NCBI RefSeq assembly: GCF_041222825.1
Contig: NZ_CP139482.1
Coordinates: forward strand, 2,139,001 to 2,203,000
Origin: Candidatus Thalassolituus haligoni
Lineage (GTDB): Bacteria > Pseudomonadota > Gammaproteobacteria > Pseudomonadales > Oceanobacteraceae
Direction: 5' to 3'
Length of the DNA stretch: 64,000 nucleotides
Below are positions 34,547-42,764 of this stretch, one piece after another; positions within the stretch are counted from its first letter, which is position 1, and the number at the start of each line of letters is the position of its first letter. The notes below the pieces were generated by a model. It was not told the origin of the DNA. It did no database searches and was given only the letters and a program-made list of their open reading frames with translations. Made by a program: the position numbers and the translations under genes.

Positions 34547-37500
34547 CTACAGCTCTTGAACATAAACCGGCCCATGAACTTTTTTCGATTGCTCGACAAT
34601 CCGAGAATGATGTGTAAACAGAATGACTTGCGTCTTTTCGGACAATTCCGCTAAAGCATTTAATGCTGCTAGTGAACGAGCATCATCAAATTCCACAAGG
34701 ATGTCATCGACAATAAGCGGCATAGGTTCAGATGATCCCATGTATTTTTCCAATGATGCAAGACGCAACGCCAAATAGAGCTGGTCCCGCGTCCCTGAGC
34801 TCATGCCCTCCACGGTCACACGCTCTCCCCCTGAGCGAAAGCCAGCGAGGATGGGTTCATCTCTTTCATTGAAATCGGTCCTGAGACCATCGAACGAACC
34901 AAGTGTCAGTGCAGAGAAGTGCTCGCTGGCGCGCTTGACCAGTGGTCCTTGGTTTTCCTGGCGATAACGCTCAATCTGATCACGCAATATCTTGCCAGCC
35001 AATTTCACCTGAATATAGCGCTCAGCGCCTGAGCGAATACCTGCAAGCGTAGCCTGAGCCTGATCGGCGAGCGTGGCTGCCTGATCACTTGCGTCCATAA
35101 GCTCCAATTCCTTTTCTTCACGCCCCTTTGCCGATGCGAGTTCAGTACGTTTCGGTTCGAGCTCATCCTCGATCCTGTTTGTCAATTCACTAATTCGTCC
35201 CGGCAAACTATCCGGATCGATGCCCTCCGCTTGAGTTTCCAACTCGACAATTGTGCTGCCCTCACCTGCATCCAGGATCTCCTGTTCTATCGAATCAATT
35301 TCTGCCTTTATTCGGAGGTAATCAGCCGAGCGACGTTCCATAGCCTCAAGTTGAGGATGACCATCGCATTTTGCTTCCACACATAACGCATCCAGGCGAT
35401 CAGTCATTGTCTGGATGGAAGCGTTCGAATCCTGTATTTCCTGTGCTGCCTGTTCGACCTGTTCTTCGATCTGTTGCCGTTTTGTGTGTCTTGACCGGTT
35501 TTCAGATAGCAGTGCATTGAGGCGCACAACCGCATCATCGGCCGGCAACTCACCCAGTTCGGGTGCAATAGTGGCTGCCATCGCCTCTACCTGGGTTTGA
35601 AATGCTGCGGCATCTTCGTCGATGGCACCGATCCTTATCCGCAATTTCTCCACTTCCCCCAGCTTCGAAAACAATGTTCTGAGATTTTCAAAGAAATCAT
35701 CAACCTCCGATGGTGATGTCTCGCTTCGCAAACCAATACTCTGCATCTGCGCTACCCACTGTGCCCTCCATGCTTCGAGCGCTTCTGTTGCCAATCGATG
35801 CTCTTCATTCAAAGATTCAACGTCAGATTCCCGATCCTTAACTTCCTTACTCAATGCATCCCGTTTGCGTTTGGCTTGATTCAGGTTATCGGCTAACGTC
35901 TCGCATTCTAGGAGTACGATTTCAAGCTCGTTTGATGTCGACGCTGCGCTTTCCAGTTGAATCAGTTGTGCATTAAGCCTCTGGAGGTGCGTGTTACGAT
36001 TCTGCTCAAGCTCAGTCTCTTTTTGGCGCAACAGCTTAAGCTGTGCCACCTGATCACGAAGTTTTTCAAAGGCATCCATCCAGGCTCGCATCTCTCGCGG
36101 AGTCCGTGGATCAATTTCACAGGGTGCCCACAATTCCTGCCAATCTGAATCCAATTGAGCTTTTTCAGCGCTTGTTGCCTCAAGCTGCTCAGCTACCTTC
36201 TGAGCTTGCTGTTGCCCTCCCTCCTGCTTGGCCTGAAGGCCTGCCAGCGTATGAACCCGGTCCGCTTCACGGCGCAGCCGATCAGATACCTTATCAGCAC
36301 TTGCAAGGCGATTTTCGAAGGCATCAGGCAATGCGCCTTCACTCTGGTATTCATTCGCATCGACTGATACGTCTTCACAACCTATCCACTGGCGACGCAG
36401 CAACTGCCAGATTGCATCACGTTCTGATCGAGCTTGTTTGAGAGAAACCTCCGTCGGCACCTCCCCGACGCGCTCGATTTCATCGAGCCTCTGCGTTGTA
36501 TCCTGCAAAGCATCGATTAGCTCGTCTTTTTTCTCCTCAAGCCGCCGAATACGTTTTGAGAGATCAGCGTAGCTCTCTTCAAATTGATGGATGCTTTCTC
36601 GGTTGGGTAACGCCAAATGGGCCATTTCATCCAGCTCACCTTGCCAAAGCGTGAGTCTTGAAAGGTCGGCAACACATTCTGCTCGCTGGCTTTTAAGTTG
36701 ACTCTTAGTGGACTGGATCGATGCGTCCAACTCCCCTTGCTTCCTGGCGGCGGTTATTGCACGGTGCAGTGCATCCGTCAAACTTGATTCAGCGATCTCG
36801 TCACGTTCCTTGCGGGCGGCCTGTAGGCGCTTTTCTGTCTCACGCAGACTGGTCTCTACCTGTTCTGCCCGAGCATTCAGGACGGCTTCTTTATTGCCCA
36901 AATTGGCAATAGGCAGTCGCTTTGCCACTACGGGACGCAATTGCTCAATGTCCTTGAATTCGAGATCAGGGCGATTCTCTTTGAGTATGGACTCGGCATC
37001 CGCCACTAACTGCTTGGTTTCTGCTTCAAGGTGGGGTCGATCTTGCTTTGCTTTTCGATGACCACCTAAGCGCGCATGAAGATCTTCAATATTCTCTGCC
37101 TGTTTCAGCAAGGCCCGATTGGTGGATAACCCAGCCAGTTGCTGTTGTAATCCTTCGAGACGAGGGGCTGCCTTACCCACAATGGCTTGAGCGGTCTCCA
37201 ATTCATTGATTGCCTTACGACGACGTCCAGAAAAATCATCGTGAAGGATGACAACGTCGCCCAGGGATTCCAGCTCCTGAAAAAGCTCACGTCGCTTTGA
37301 GAGTTTTGGTAAAACGCGCTGAATACGCTGTAAACGATTTATCTCCGCCCGGTGGTCTGCCAGTTCAGCTTGAATTCGCTTCAGCTCTTCCTCTGTGCGT
37401 GCCAATATACGACGATGCTCATCCCACTCTCTGGACGAGAGCGAACACTTTCTAATCTCTGTTCTCAGATCCGCATGAGTTCGAATAGCTGAATTGATCA

Positions 37501-38035
37501 GCGGCTTTGAACCAGCGGGAAGAAAAAGATTTTTCGCTGAATCATCCAGATCCCCAAGTACGGCGTGCAGTGTATGACTACCGAGCGACGCAGAGAACAG
37601 TGCCTGGCCGACCTCCCCTTTCTGCTCGAGGATCTCATTCCCTCCCTGCACCAATGCCTGATGATCGATCCCGAAAAGCGATTCGAACAGTTCCGGTGTG
37701 ACGCCCTGGAGATAAGGCGCCAGTGCCTGTTCGTCAAGCGCTTCACCATCGGGAGACAACAAGGTGTTTTTCCGGCCTTTGCGCCGGCCAAAAGCAAGTT
37801 CACGATCATCAGCATTCTGTAAATGGCCGTAGATACGGAGCTTATCATTCGCGTGATTGAAATTATCAAGCGTACGCTCATCGATACCATAAAGCAGAGC
37901 TTTTAAACCGCGCAGAGCCGAGCTCTTCCCCGCCTCGTTAGGGCCATAGACAATATGTAACCCCACCTCGTCAAACACCAGCTCCCGCTCAGAAAAAGGC
38001 CCGAATGCTGCCAGATTCAATGCCCGAATCTTCAT
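34547..38035 (-). CDS. YhaN-like Rad50/SbcC-type ATPase
   Basis: A 1162-residue AAA ATPase. The start MKIRALNLAAFGPFSERELVF and Walker A GPNEAGKS (31-38) are typical of YhaN; long coiled coils follow; the C-terminal head holds GMSSGTRDQLYLALRLASLEKY (signature), LIVDDILVEFDD (Walker B) and ILFTHHSR. It pairs with the YhaO-like nuclease upstream (stop/start overlap ATGA), as SbcC pairs with SbcD. No Cys zinc hook is visible at the coil apex. It ends 194 bases before the SMC gene, so one long transcript is possible but unproven. Confidence 0.88.
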   Translation of the reverse strand: MKIRALNLAAFGPFSERELVFDEVGLHIVYGPNEAGKSSALRGLKALLYGIDERTLDNFNHANDKLRIYGHLQNADDRELAFGRRKGRKNTLLSPDGEALDEQALAPYLQGVTPELFESLFGIDHQALVQGGNEILEQKGEVGQALFSASLGSHTLHAVLGDLDDSAKNLFLPAGSKPLINSAIRTHADLRTEIRKCSLSSREWDEHRRILARTEEELKRIQAELADHRAEINRLQRIQRVLPKLSKRRELFQELESLGDVVILHDDFSGRRRKAINELETAQAIVGKAAPRLEGLQQQLAGLSTNRALLKQAENIEDLHARLGGHRKAKQDRPHLEAETKQLVADAESILKENRPDLEFKDIEQLRPVVAKRLPIANLGNKEAVLNARAEQVETSLRETEKRLQAARKERDEIAESSLTDALHRAITAARKQGELDASIQSTKSQLKSQRAECVADLSRLTLWQGELDEMAHLALPNRESIHQFEESYADLSKRIRRLEEKKDELIDALQDTTQRLDEIERVGEVPTEVSLKQARSERDAIWQLLRRQWIGCEDVSVDANEYQSEGALPDAFENRLASADKVSDRLRREADRVHTLAGLQAKQEGGQQQAQKVAEQLEATSAEKAQLDSDWQELWAPCEIDPRTPREMRAWMDAFEKLRDQVAQLKLLRQKETELEQNRNTHLQRLNAQLIQLESAASTSNELEIVLLECETLADNLNQAKRKRDALSKEVKDRESDVESLNEEHRLATEALEAWRAQWVAQMQSIGLRSETSPSEVDDFFENLRTLFSKLGEVEKLRIRIGAIDEDAAAFQTQVEAMAATIAPELGELPADDAVVRLNALLSENRSRHTKRQQIEEQVEQAAQEIQDSNASIQTMTDRLDALCVEAKCDGHPQLEAMERRSADYLRIKAEIDSIEQEILDAGEGSTIVELETQAEGIDPDSLPGRISELTNRIEDELEPKRTELASAKGREEKELELMDASDQAATLADQAQATLAGIRSGAERYIQVKLAGKILRDQIERYRQENQGPLVKRASEHFSALTLGSFDGLRTDFNERDEPILAGFRSGGERVTVEGMSSGTRDQLYLALRLASLEKYMGSSEPMPLIVDDILVEFDDARSLAALNALAELSEKTQVILFTHHSRIVEQSKKVHGPVYVQEL

Positions 38036-39294
38036 GACTTATTCTCCGTGGACAGCAAACGATTGGCGAGAAGCTCCTTGATATCCTCCAACGTCTCTTT
38101 GAGGAATTCCGGATTAGCTGGATCAAAGGGGTCATCGCCCGCCAGCAGTTCGGCAGGGAGTTTCTGACGAAGCACGGACATTTCCTCTGCCAGATCGTCC
38201 AGAACCGAGGAATCCAGCTCCATGTTTTGTATGGCTCGCAGCAGGCCGCTCAATGCATCTTCGCGGTCAAGAACCTCATCCCTAGAAAGTCCGGGCTTCG
38301 TCTTGATGGAAATTTTCTCTAACCAGATACCTGCACCGCCGAGCCCGGTTGCCAAGGCTCGATACTCTTGGATCCAGCGTTCACGGTCAGCATGCAACTT
38401 CAGGTGTGCAGAACAAGTCCCGTACAGGACCAGACGCACAGCCACCGGCCGCCCATCAGCAGCATCCAATGAAGACTGCAACTCCTCTTGCACTTGTTCA
38501 TAAATGTCATCGACCGTCTCAGCAGCAGAAACATCAAGCTCGCAAATGGACCAACGCATCACATCGAGGTCGCGGTGTACTACCTCAGCAATCTCCCCAC
38601 CATCCACCGTGACCAAAGTGCAGCCCTTTGGTCCTATCTCACGAATGTGTCTTCCTTGGATATTGCCCGGAAATACAATCCATGGGTCTTGGCTAATTTC
38701 TTCCCGTTTATGCACATGCCCCAATGCCCAATACTGGTATCCTTTGGAGCGCAGCCCATCAATCGTGCAAGGAGCATAGGGCTCATGGCCTGGCTTACCG
38801 TCAAGGCAGGTATGCAGCAAGCCGATATTCAGGAGTTGTGGGTCACCTTGCGGATAACCTTGTGAAATATCGTCCGTGACAGCCCTTGTTGCAAAACCTT
38901 GTCCGCAAAGGCTCACACCTAGATCGTCCAGGACAACCCGCTCAGGTTTTCTCGTTGAAAATAGAGTAACGTTGTCAGGCAAGCGAAGGTGCTTTGTAAT
39001 CTGGCTGGCTGCGTCATGGTTGCCAGCCACGATAAAGACACGGATACTGGCATCGCGTAGCCTTCCCATGCGCTCAACGAAATAAAGGCCGGTGTTATAG
39101 TCTTTCCAGTCCCCGTCATACAGATCCCCGACCAGCAACACGAATGCCACTTGCTCATCGATCGCTAGCTCAATCAAGTTGTCGAAGGCACGGCGCGTAG
39201 CACTGCGGATTTCTTCTACGGGGGCACCCTCGTATCGCTCTAATCCGTGCAAAGCACTATCGAGATGGATGTCTGCTGCGTGGATAAATTTCAC
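38032..39294 (-). CDS. YhaO-like metallophosphoesterase (Mre11/SbcD-type nuclease)
   Basis: About 420 residues. Calcineurin-type motifs in order: FIHAADIHLDS, LVGDLYDGDW, VAGNHDAAS and ALGHVHKRE, which bind two metal ions in Mre11/SbcD nucleases. Start: the GTG at 39294 has a perfect AGGAGG 7 bases upstream (39302-39307) and gives VKFIHAADIHLDS, the normal family start; an upstream ATG at 39348 would add 18 unrelated residues. It forms a likely nuclease-ATPase pair with the YhaN-like gene. YhaO is typically a repair nuclease; a defence role is inferred from the neighbours. Confidence 0.9.
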   Translation of the reverse strand: MKFIHAADIHLDSALHGLERYEGAPVEEIRSATRRAFDNLIELAIDEQVAFVLLVGDLYDGDWKDYNTGLYFVERMGRLRDASIRVFIVAGNHDAASQITKHLRLPDNVTLFSTRKPERVVLDDLGVSLCGQGFATRAVTDDISQGYPQGDPQLLNIGLLHTCLDGKPGHEPYAPCTIDGLRSKGYQYWALGHVHKREEISQDPWIVFPGNIQGRHIREIGPKGCTLVTVDGGEIAEVVHRDLDVMRWSICELDVSAAETVDDIYEQVQEELQSSLDAADGRPVAVRLVLYGTCSAHLKLHADRERWIQEYRALATGLGGAGIWLEKISIKTKPGLSRDEVLDREDALSGLLRAIQNMELDSSVLDDLAEEMSVLRQKLPAELLAGDDPFDPANPEFLKETLEDIKELLANRLLSTENKS

Positions 39295-39446
39295 TAACTC
39301 GCCTCCTATGGATTCAGTACTGCATTTCACATGTTGGATATCGGCCACTTGGGTGGAACGTATCCGTCAATAATAGTTATAAATAATGCAGCTGGTAAAA
39401 TGCGGTGAGTAAGCGCGAGCATAACCCATCCAATTGAGAAACATAC

Positions 39447-39578
39447 TTAATCGCCCTTCTTATGTTTGTGAGGCTTCAGCGAAGGTGTGTTACCAGGAGT
39501 ACTTTTATTGTCACGCTGACGCCTATCTGGTTTACCAGTTGATTTTGCAATTCTTTTTGGACCTGTTTTGATTCCCAT
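39447..39578 (-). CDS. Small basic protein (43 residues), hypothetical
   Basis: A short ORF starting at the ATG at 39578 with GGAGG 11 bases upstream (39590-39594). The product is strongly basic (MGIKTGPKRIAKSTGKPDRRQ and a tail of LKPHKHKKGD) and probably nucleic-acid-binding or unstructured. It lies between the YhaO-like gene and the ubiquitin-like operon on the same strand. No family is recognised. Confidence 0.45.
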   Translation of the reverse strand: MGIKTGPKRIAKSTGKPDRRQRDNKSTPGNTPSLKPHKHKKGD

Positions 39579-40023
39579 AGATTTCTCATCCTCCGTCAGT
39601 TTTAGGTAAAATATTTAATCGCCCACAGTAAATCCTGGTCATTATATAAGTATTCAGTCTGACCCCTTTGAGCATGGCCTTACAAGAGAATCGATGCGAG
39701 AGCCAGTAAGCATACGGAGGAATCGCAATCCTTCTACCGCACCTACCTGCAACCCCCTAAAGTATTTTTCTTTAAATCCATCTGCTATTAGTGAGGTTTT
39801 TTCATATCTTGGCAAGATCGGCTGGCACATTGACAGCTTTCCATGGCATTACTGGTACTCCATGAATTTGGGCAAATGATCCATCACTTTTAGAAACCAC
39901 ACGATCCCTCGGCATTTGACCCGCAAATTTCCGACCGTAGGCTGAAGCCACCACTGCAGGCCCAACGCTGAACCACCAGCCCCATAGTTGTCTCTTCATA
40001 ATAATTTAGAACTATGGGTGGGG
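39579..40023. other. Region between the two large operons
   Basis: Mostly without supportable genes. A minus-strand ORF 39802-39999 (65 codons, MKRQLWGWWFSVGPAVVASAYG then a polar tail) has a signal-like N-terminus but no good ribosome-binding site; it could be a small last gene of operon B. A TCTGACCCCTTT motif at about 39658 resembles a sequence often scattered near REP-type elements; only one copy was seen. Confidence 0.35.
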
Positions 40024-40365
40024 TTACCCCCCTTTACACCAAACCACGTTCCCCTTACGAATCCAAAAGTGGCAGCCACAGGTGTTACGTTGATGAACTG
40101 AAGGTGAAACAGTCGGTCTACGCCACCAATCCAAAGTAACTTTCCAGTGAGGGCGCTGGTGAGGATTGAGAGAAAGGTCAATCCGCTCTCCGCAAGCTCC
40201 TGGGCATCGAAATGTGGCCCATTTAGATACACTGCCGTCACGGACCAAAATAAATTCTTCATCTTCACGTTGTCCATGCGAGGGCAACCTCATTCTCTCA
40301 GTCGCAGTGAAATCTGCCTTGAGCAAGCCGAGCTGTCTCGCAGTATTTATAATCCACGTTTTCAT
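40024..40365 (-). CDS. DUF6527-like cysteine-rich protein of a ubiquitin-like operon
   Basis: About 113 residues from the ATG at 40365, two bases after the stop of the JAB/E1 gene; a longer frame from 40431 only repeats the neighbour's coding strand. Cysteines in FRCPGACGE, NTCGCHFWI and VVWCKGG look like a zinc site, and the segment SLNPHQRPHWKV is typical of DUF6527 proteins, which are found beside bacterial ThiF/E2 genes. Biochemical role unknown; a target adaptor, ligase-like or deconjugation factor are all possible. Confidence 0.7.
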   Translation of the reverse strand: MKTWIINTARQLGLLKADFTATERMRLPSHGQREDEEFILVRDGSVSKWATFRCPGACGERIDLSLNPHQRPHWKVTLDWWRRPTVSPSVHQRNTCGCHFWIRKGNVVWCKGG

Positions 40366-40367
40366 AA

Positions 40368-41768
40368 TCAGATCACCATATTTAGACAGGGTTCGACATC
40401 CGCACGGCCAAGGGTGTTGGGATCCTGGCAAGCAGGACAGCCAGGTGTTGAGGTCACACCAGGAAACCGATCGTCACCGGCGTGAAAGCGCCGAACACGC
40501 GTCGCATGCATGCCCGACTGCCCATGAAAGCCGGTAAGCGCAGCGAGGAGTTCGCCGATAGCCATGCATCCGGCCTCCGTCGTAAATGCAGCCACCGCTG
40601 GAGCCGGGTCTCCCTCACCAAGTACATAGGCTTCCTGTTTTAAGGCTTCATACCCTGCCGGGTCACGGCGTTTAAGTGCTTCCTCATGAGCACGCCGCGG
40701 GTCGATATGTCGACCACATAGCAGGCACGGATGGCCGTCGACTAAGGTTGAGACGCGAGCAAAGAGATCAAAGCCGCTGTCCGGCCGGCGCTGCATGGCA
40801 AGGCCGACATCGATAACAGGAATACCATAGAATCGACTGAACCTATTAAGGACGAGTCTGCCAGCGTGATCATCTGTGCAGGAAAACACGACATCACACG
40901 CTTTTAGGGCATCCACTGTGCCAGGATCACCAACAAATGCGTCGATCGTGACAAGTTTCATTCCAATGTCAGTTTCTTGAACCATACGTTGGTGAATTTC
41001 AGCCTTGGACGTTTGGTCTTCGATATCCTTGCGACGGCTGCCGTGAAGCCGATTAAGATTGGAAAGCTCCGCCTTATCTCTTTCGAACAATATCACCTTC
41101 TGAACTCCGTGACGCATCAGTAGTGGAAGCACCGCACTGCCTGTGCCACCACCGCCGACTACACCAACGCGAAGATTGGAAATCGTGCGATTTGCGGCAT
41201 CCCCAAAAAGCCGATGCTGCCGGTCGAGAAAATCAGGCGGTCCGATGTTGGCTTCCGGTGAGGTTAAGGCAATGCGTGATCCAGCATGAAGAATACGGAC
41301 GATCGGCTCAACCTGATCCCGCGTAATCCATATCCGTGCGGCCATCACCCCATCGCTGTTGATTACGATGCTGATCAGGCCATGCGTACCCTTCAATTCT
41401 GCCGTACGGGCAAGCTCTGCTTCATTGCGATTATCCTGCTCCGAAAACTCAGCCATCCCACCTGGATGCGTGTGAACGATGGCGGGAATCCATCCTTCCC
41501 GCGCGACCTCCCCAAAGAGGTGCATCAAGCTATCGGTCGTCCATGTGATGTGAACCGGCGAGGTGTCGACCACTTCGCTCCGGGTGATAGGCCGGAAGGC
41601 ATGACTGACAAACCGGCGACGTCGGACTCCAGACCATGGATCCTCCTCAATATCGGCAACACCAAATAGCAATGTTGCCGCGGCCTCATGGCCGTCTGGA
41701 CTTTCAAGCAATGACCTGATCTGTATTTCGTGTGACGCCTGAAGAACCAAATCGAAGTCCACTATCAT
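40368..41768 (-). CDS. JAB/JAMM protease fused to ThiF-type E1 activating enzyme
   Basis: A 466-residue fusion. Residues 1-160 form a JAB/JAMM isopeptidase domain: Glu28 (GHEAAATLLFG), H99-T-H101 (IVHTHPGGMAEF), S109 and D112. Residues 180-430 form an E1-like adenylation domain: glycine loop VGVVGGGGTGS (about 201-211), LSNLNR, FSCTDDHAGR, a Cys pair CLLC and a late CPAC pair that probably bind zinc. Such proteins can both activate and remove a ubiquitin-like protein. Start at 41768 overlaps the upstream stop (ATGA) after GGAAGAGG; upstream frame residues belong to the E2 gene region. Together with the next gene it forms a complete conjugation cassette. Confidence 0.87.
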   Translation of the reverse strand: MIVDFDLVLQASHEIQIRSLLESPDGHEAAATLLFGVADIEEDPWSGVRRRRFVSHAFRPITRSEVVDTSPVHITWTTDSLMHLFGEVAREGWIPAIVHTHPGGMAEFSEQDNRNEAELARTAELKGTHGLISIVINSDGVMAARIWITRDQVEPIVRILHAGSRIALTSPEANIGPPDFLDRQHRLFGDAANRTISNLRVGVVGGGGTGSAVLPLLMRHGVQKVILFERDKAELSNLNRLHGSRRKDIEDQTSKAEIHQRMVQETDIGMKLVTIDAFVGDPGTVDALKACDVVFSCTDDHAGRLVLNRFSRFYGIPVIDVGLAMQRRPDSGFDLFARVSTLVDGHPCLLCGRHIDPRRAHEEALKRRDPAGYEALKQEAYVLGEGDPAPAVAAFTTEAGCMAIGELLAALTGFHGQSGMHATRVRRFHAGDDRFPGVTSTPGCPACQDPNTLGRADVEPCLNMVI

Positions 41769-42679
41769 GAGAGTGCCTCTTCCAAGGCAACACGAACCCG
41801 GGCCACCATCGTTTGCAGGCCATCGACCCCAGGACGCCAGGCAGGGCAGTGACGCGACCACCGCTGCCAGACTCGGCCAGCAAAATTGTGGTTCACATTC
41901 GTTGCACGAGCTTCCCGTCCGCTAGCAGTCAGCTTGATCCGTGGTGATGTATAGAACATGTCGGGCGGCGAGTCAGGATATCCGGGAGGCAAGATAATCA
42001 GGATATCAGCCACATCATGGTCGTACTTGCCTTTCGGTAGCGAGTAACTTTTAAGAATCACCCCTAACGTGCCGCCACTCTTAATGACGTCGAAACTAAG
42101 GTCTCGGCTTTCAAGAAAGGCATGATCGCCGGATGGGATCAACTCCCTGCCCTCTGTTGTCTGATCAATGATCGAGATGAAGCGTTCAACACCAGGTTTT
42201 CCGAGATCGACGAGATCGCAATCGTTGATTTTCTGGTCATGGCCACCTGGAACATCCAGCCAAAGCGCGTAGTTAGCCGCAAGGGCAGCAAGATTTTTGA
42301 GGACGAAACCGGAAATGAAGCGCTTCGGCCATTCGAGATCCTTATCATCAATCTTGAAAAGGAACTTGCGGTCGGTCCGGGCCACCAGTACCCGCTCAGC
42401 ACCGCGACCACGCAGATCATAGGGTTCATCGAGGCGAATATCCTCGAAATCACCACTGGGAAGGATAGCTGTTGCGGTATATTCGTGAACGGGGGCACCA
42501 CCTGTCGCTTCGATAAACTGACGTCCCAAAGGCATGGGGTCAGCAAAAATATGATTTTTGAAGTCCAACGTTTCATCCGCGATCAATACCCGAAAACGGG
42601 CTCCAGGCTTGAGCGGACGCCCGTCATGAACAGCGTCAGCGATTTCATCGAGATTCTGGTCTTGAGAATTATCTGTCAT
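41765..42679 (-). CDS. Ubiquitin-like (multiubiquitin) domains fused to an E2-like enzyme
   Basis: About 304 residues from the ATG at 42679. The N-terminal half has two tandem beta-grasp-like segments (RFRVLIADETLDFKNHIF and RKFLFKIDDKDLEW), each followed by the L-x-x-L/A-A pattern of the multiubiquitin family. The C-terminal half is a Prok-E2_E-type domain with IILPPGYPDSPPDMFY, NVNHNF and RVWQRWSRHCPAW, where Cys278 is the likely active-site cysteine. No free C-terminal Gly-Gly ubiquitin-like protein is seen nearby, so the fused domain may be processed or act in cis. Operon neighbours supply E1 and JAB. Confidence 0.8.
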   Translation of the reverse strand: MTDNSQDQNLDEIADAVHDGRPLKPGARFRVLIADETLDFKNHIFADPMPLGRQFIEATGGAPVHEYTATAILPSGDFEDIRLDEPYDLRGRGAERVLVARTDRKFLFKIDDKDLEWPKRFISGFVLKNLAALAANYALWLDVPGGHDQKINDCDLVDLGKPGVERFISIIDQTTEGRELIPSGDHAFLESRDLSFDVIKSGGTLGVILKSYSLPKGKYDHDVADILIILPPGYPDSPPDMFYTSPRIKLTASGREARATNVNHNFAGRVWQRWSRHCPAWRPGVDGLQTMVARVRVALEEALS

Positions 42680-42764
42680 AAGACATGTCCTTCTAGTTAG
42701 CTGCGGGGGCAATATGCTCCCGCTTTCAGGAGGGCAATCGCAGCATTTTCACCAGACCGGTAAA

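Noticed and set aside
34339..34599. 86-codon minus-strand ORF spanning the gap between the YhaN-like and SMC genes
   Set aside because: Its first part lies in the YhaN-like coding region in another frame; only its last seven codons have a ribosome-binding site.
39655..39680. REP/RAYT-associated motif
   Set aside because: Only one TCTGACCCCTTT copy was found and no REP hairpin or transposase is nearby.
39694..39879. 61-codon plus-strand ORF opposite the 65-codon minus-strand ORF
   Set aside because: No ribosome-binding site or family resemblance; it runs against the local operon direction.
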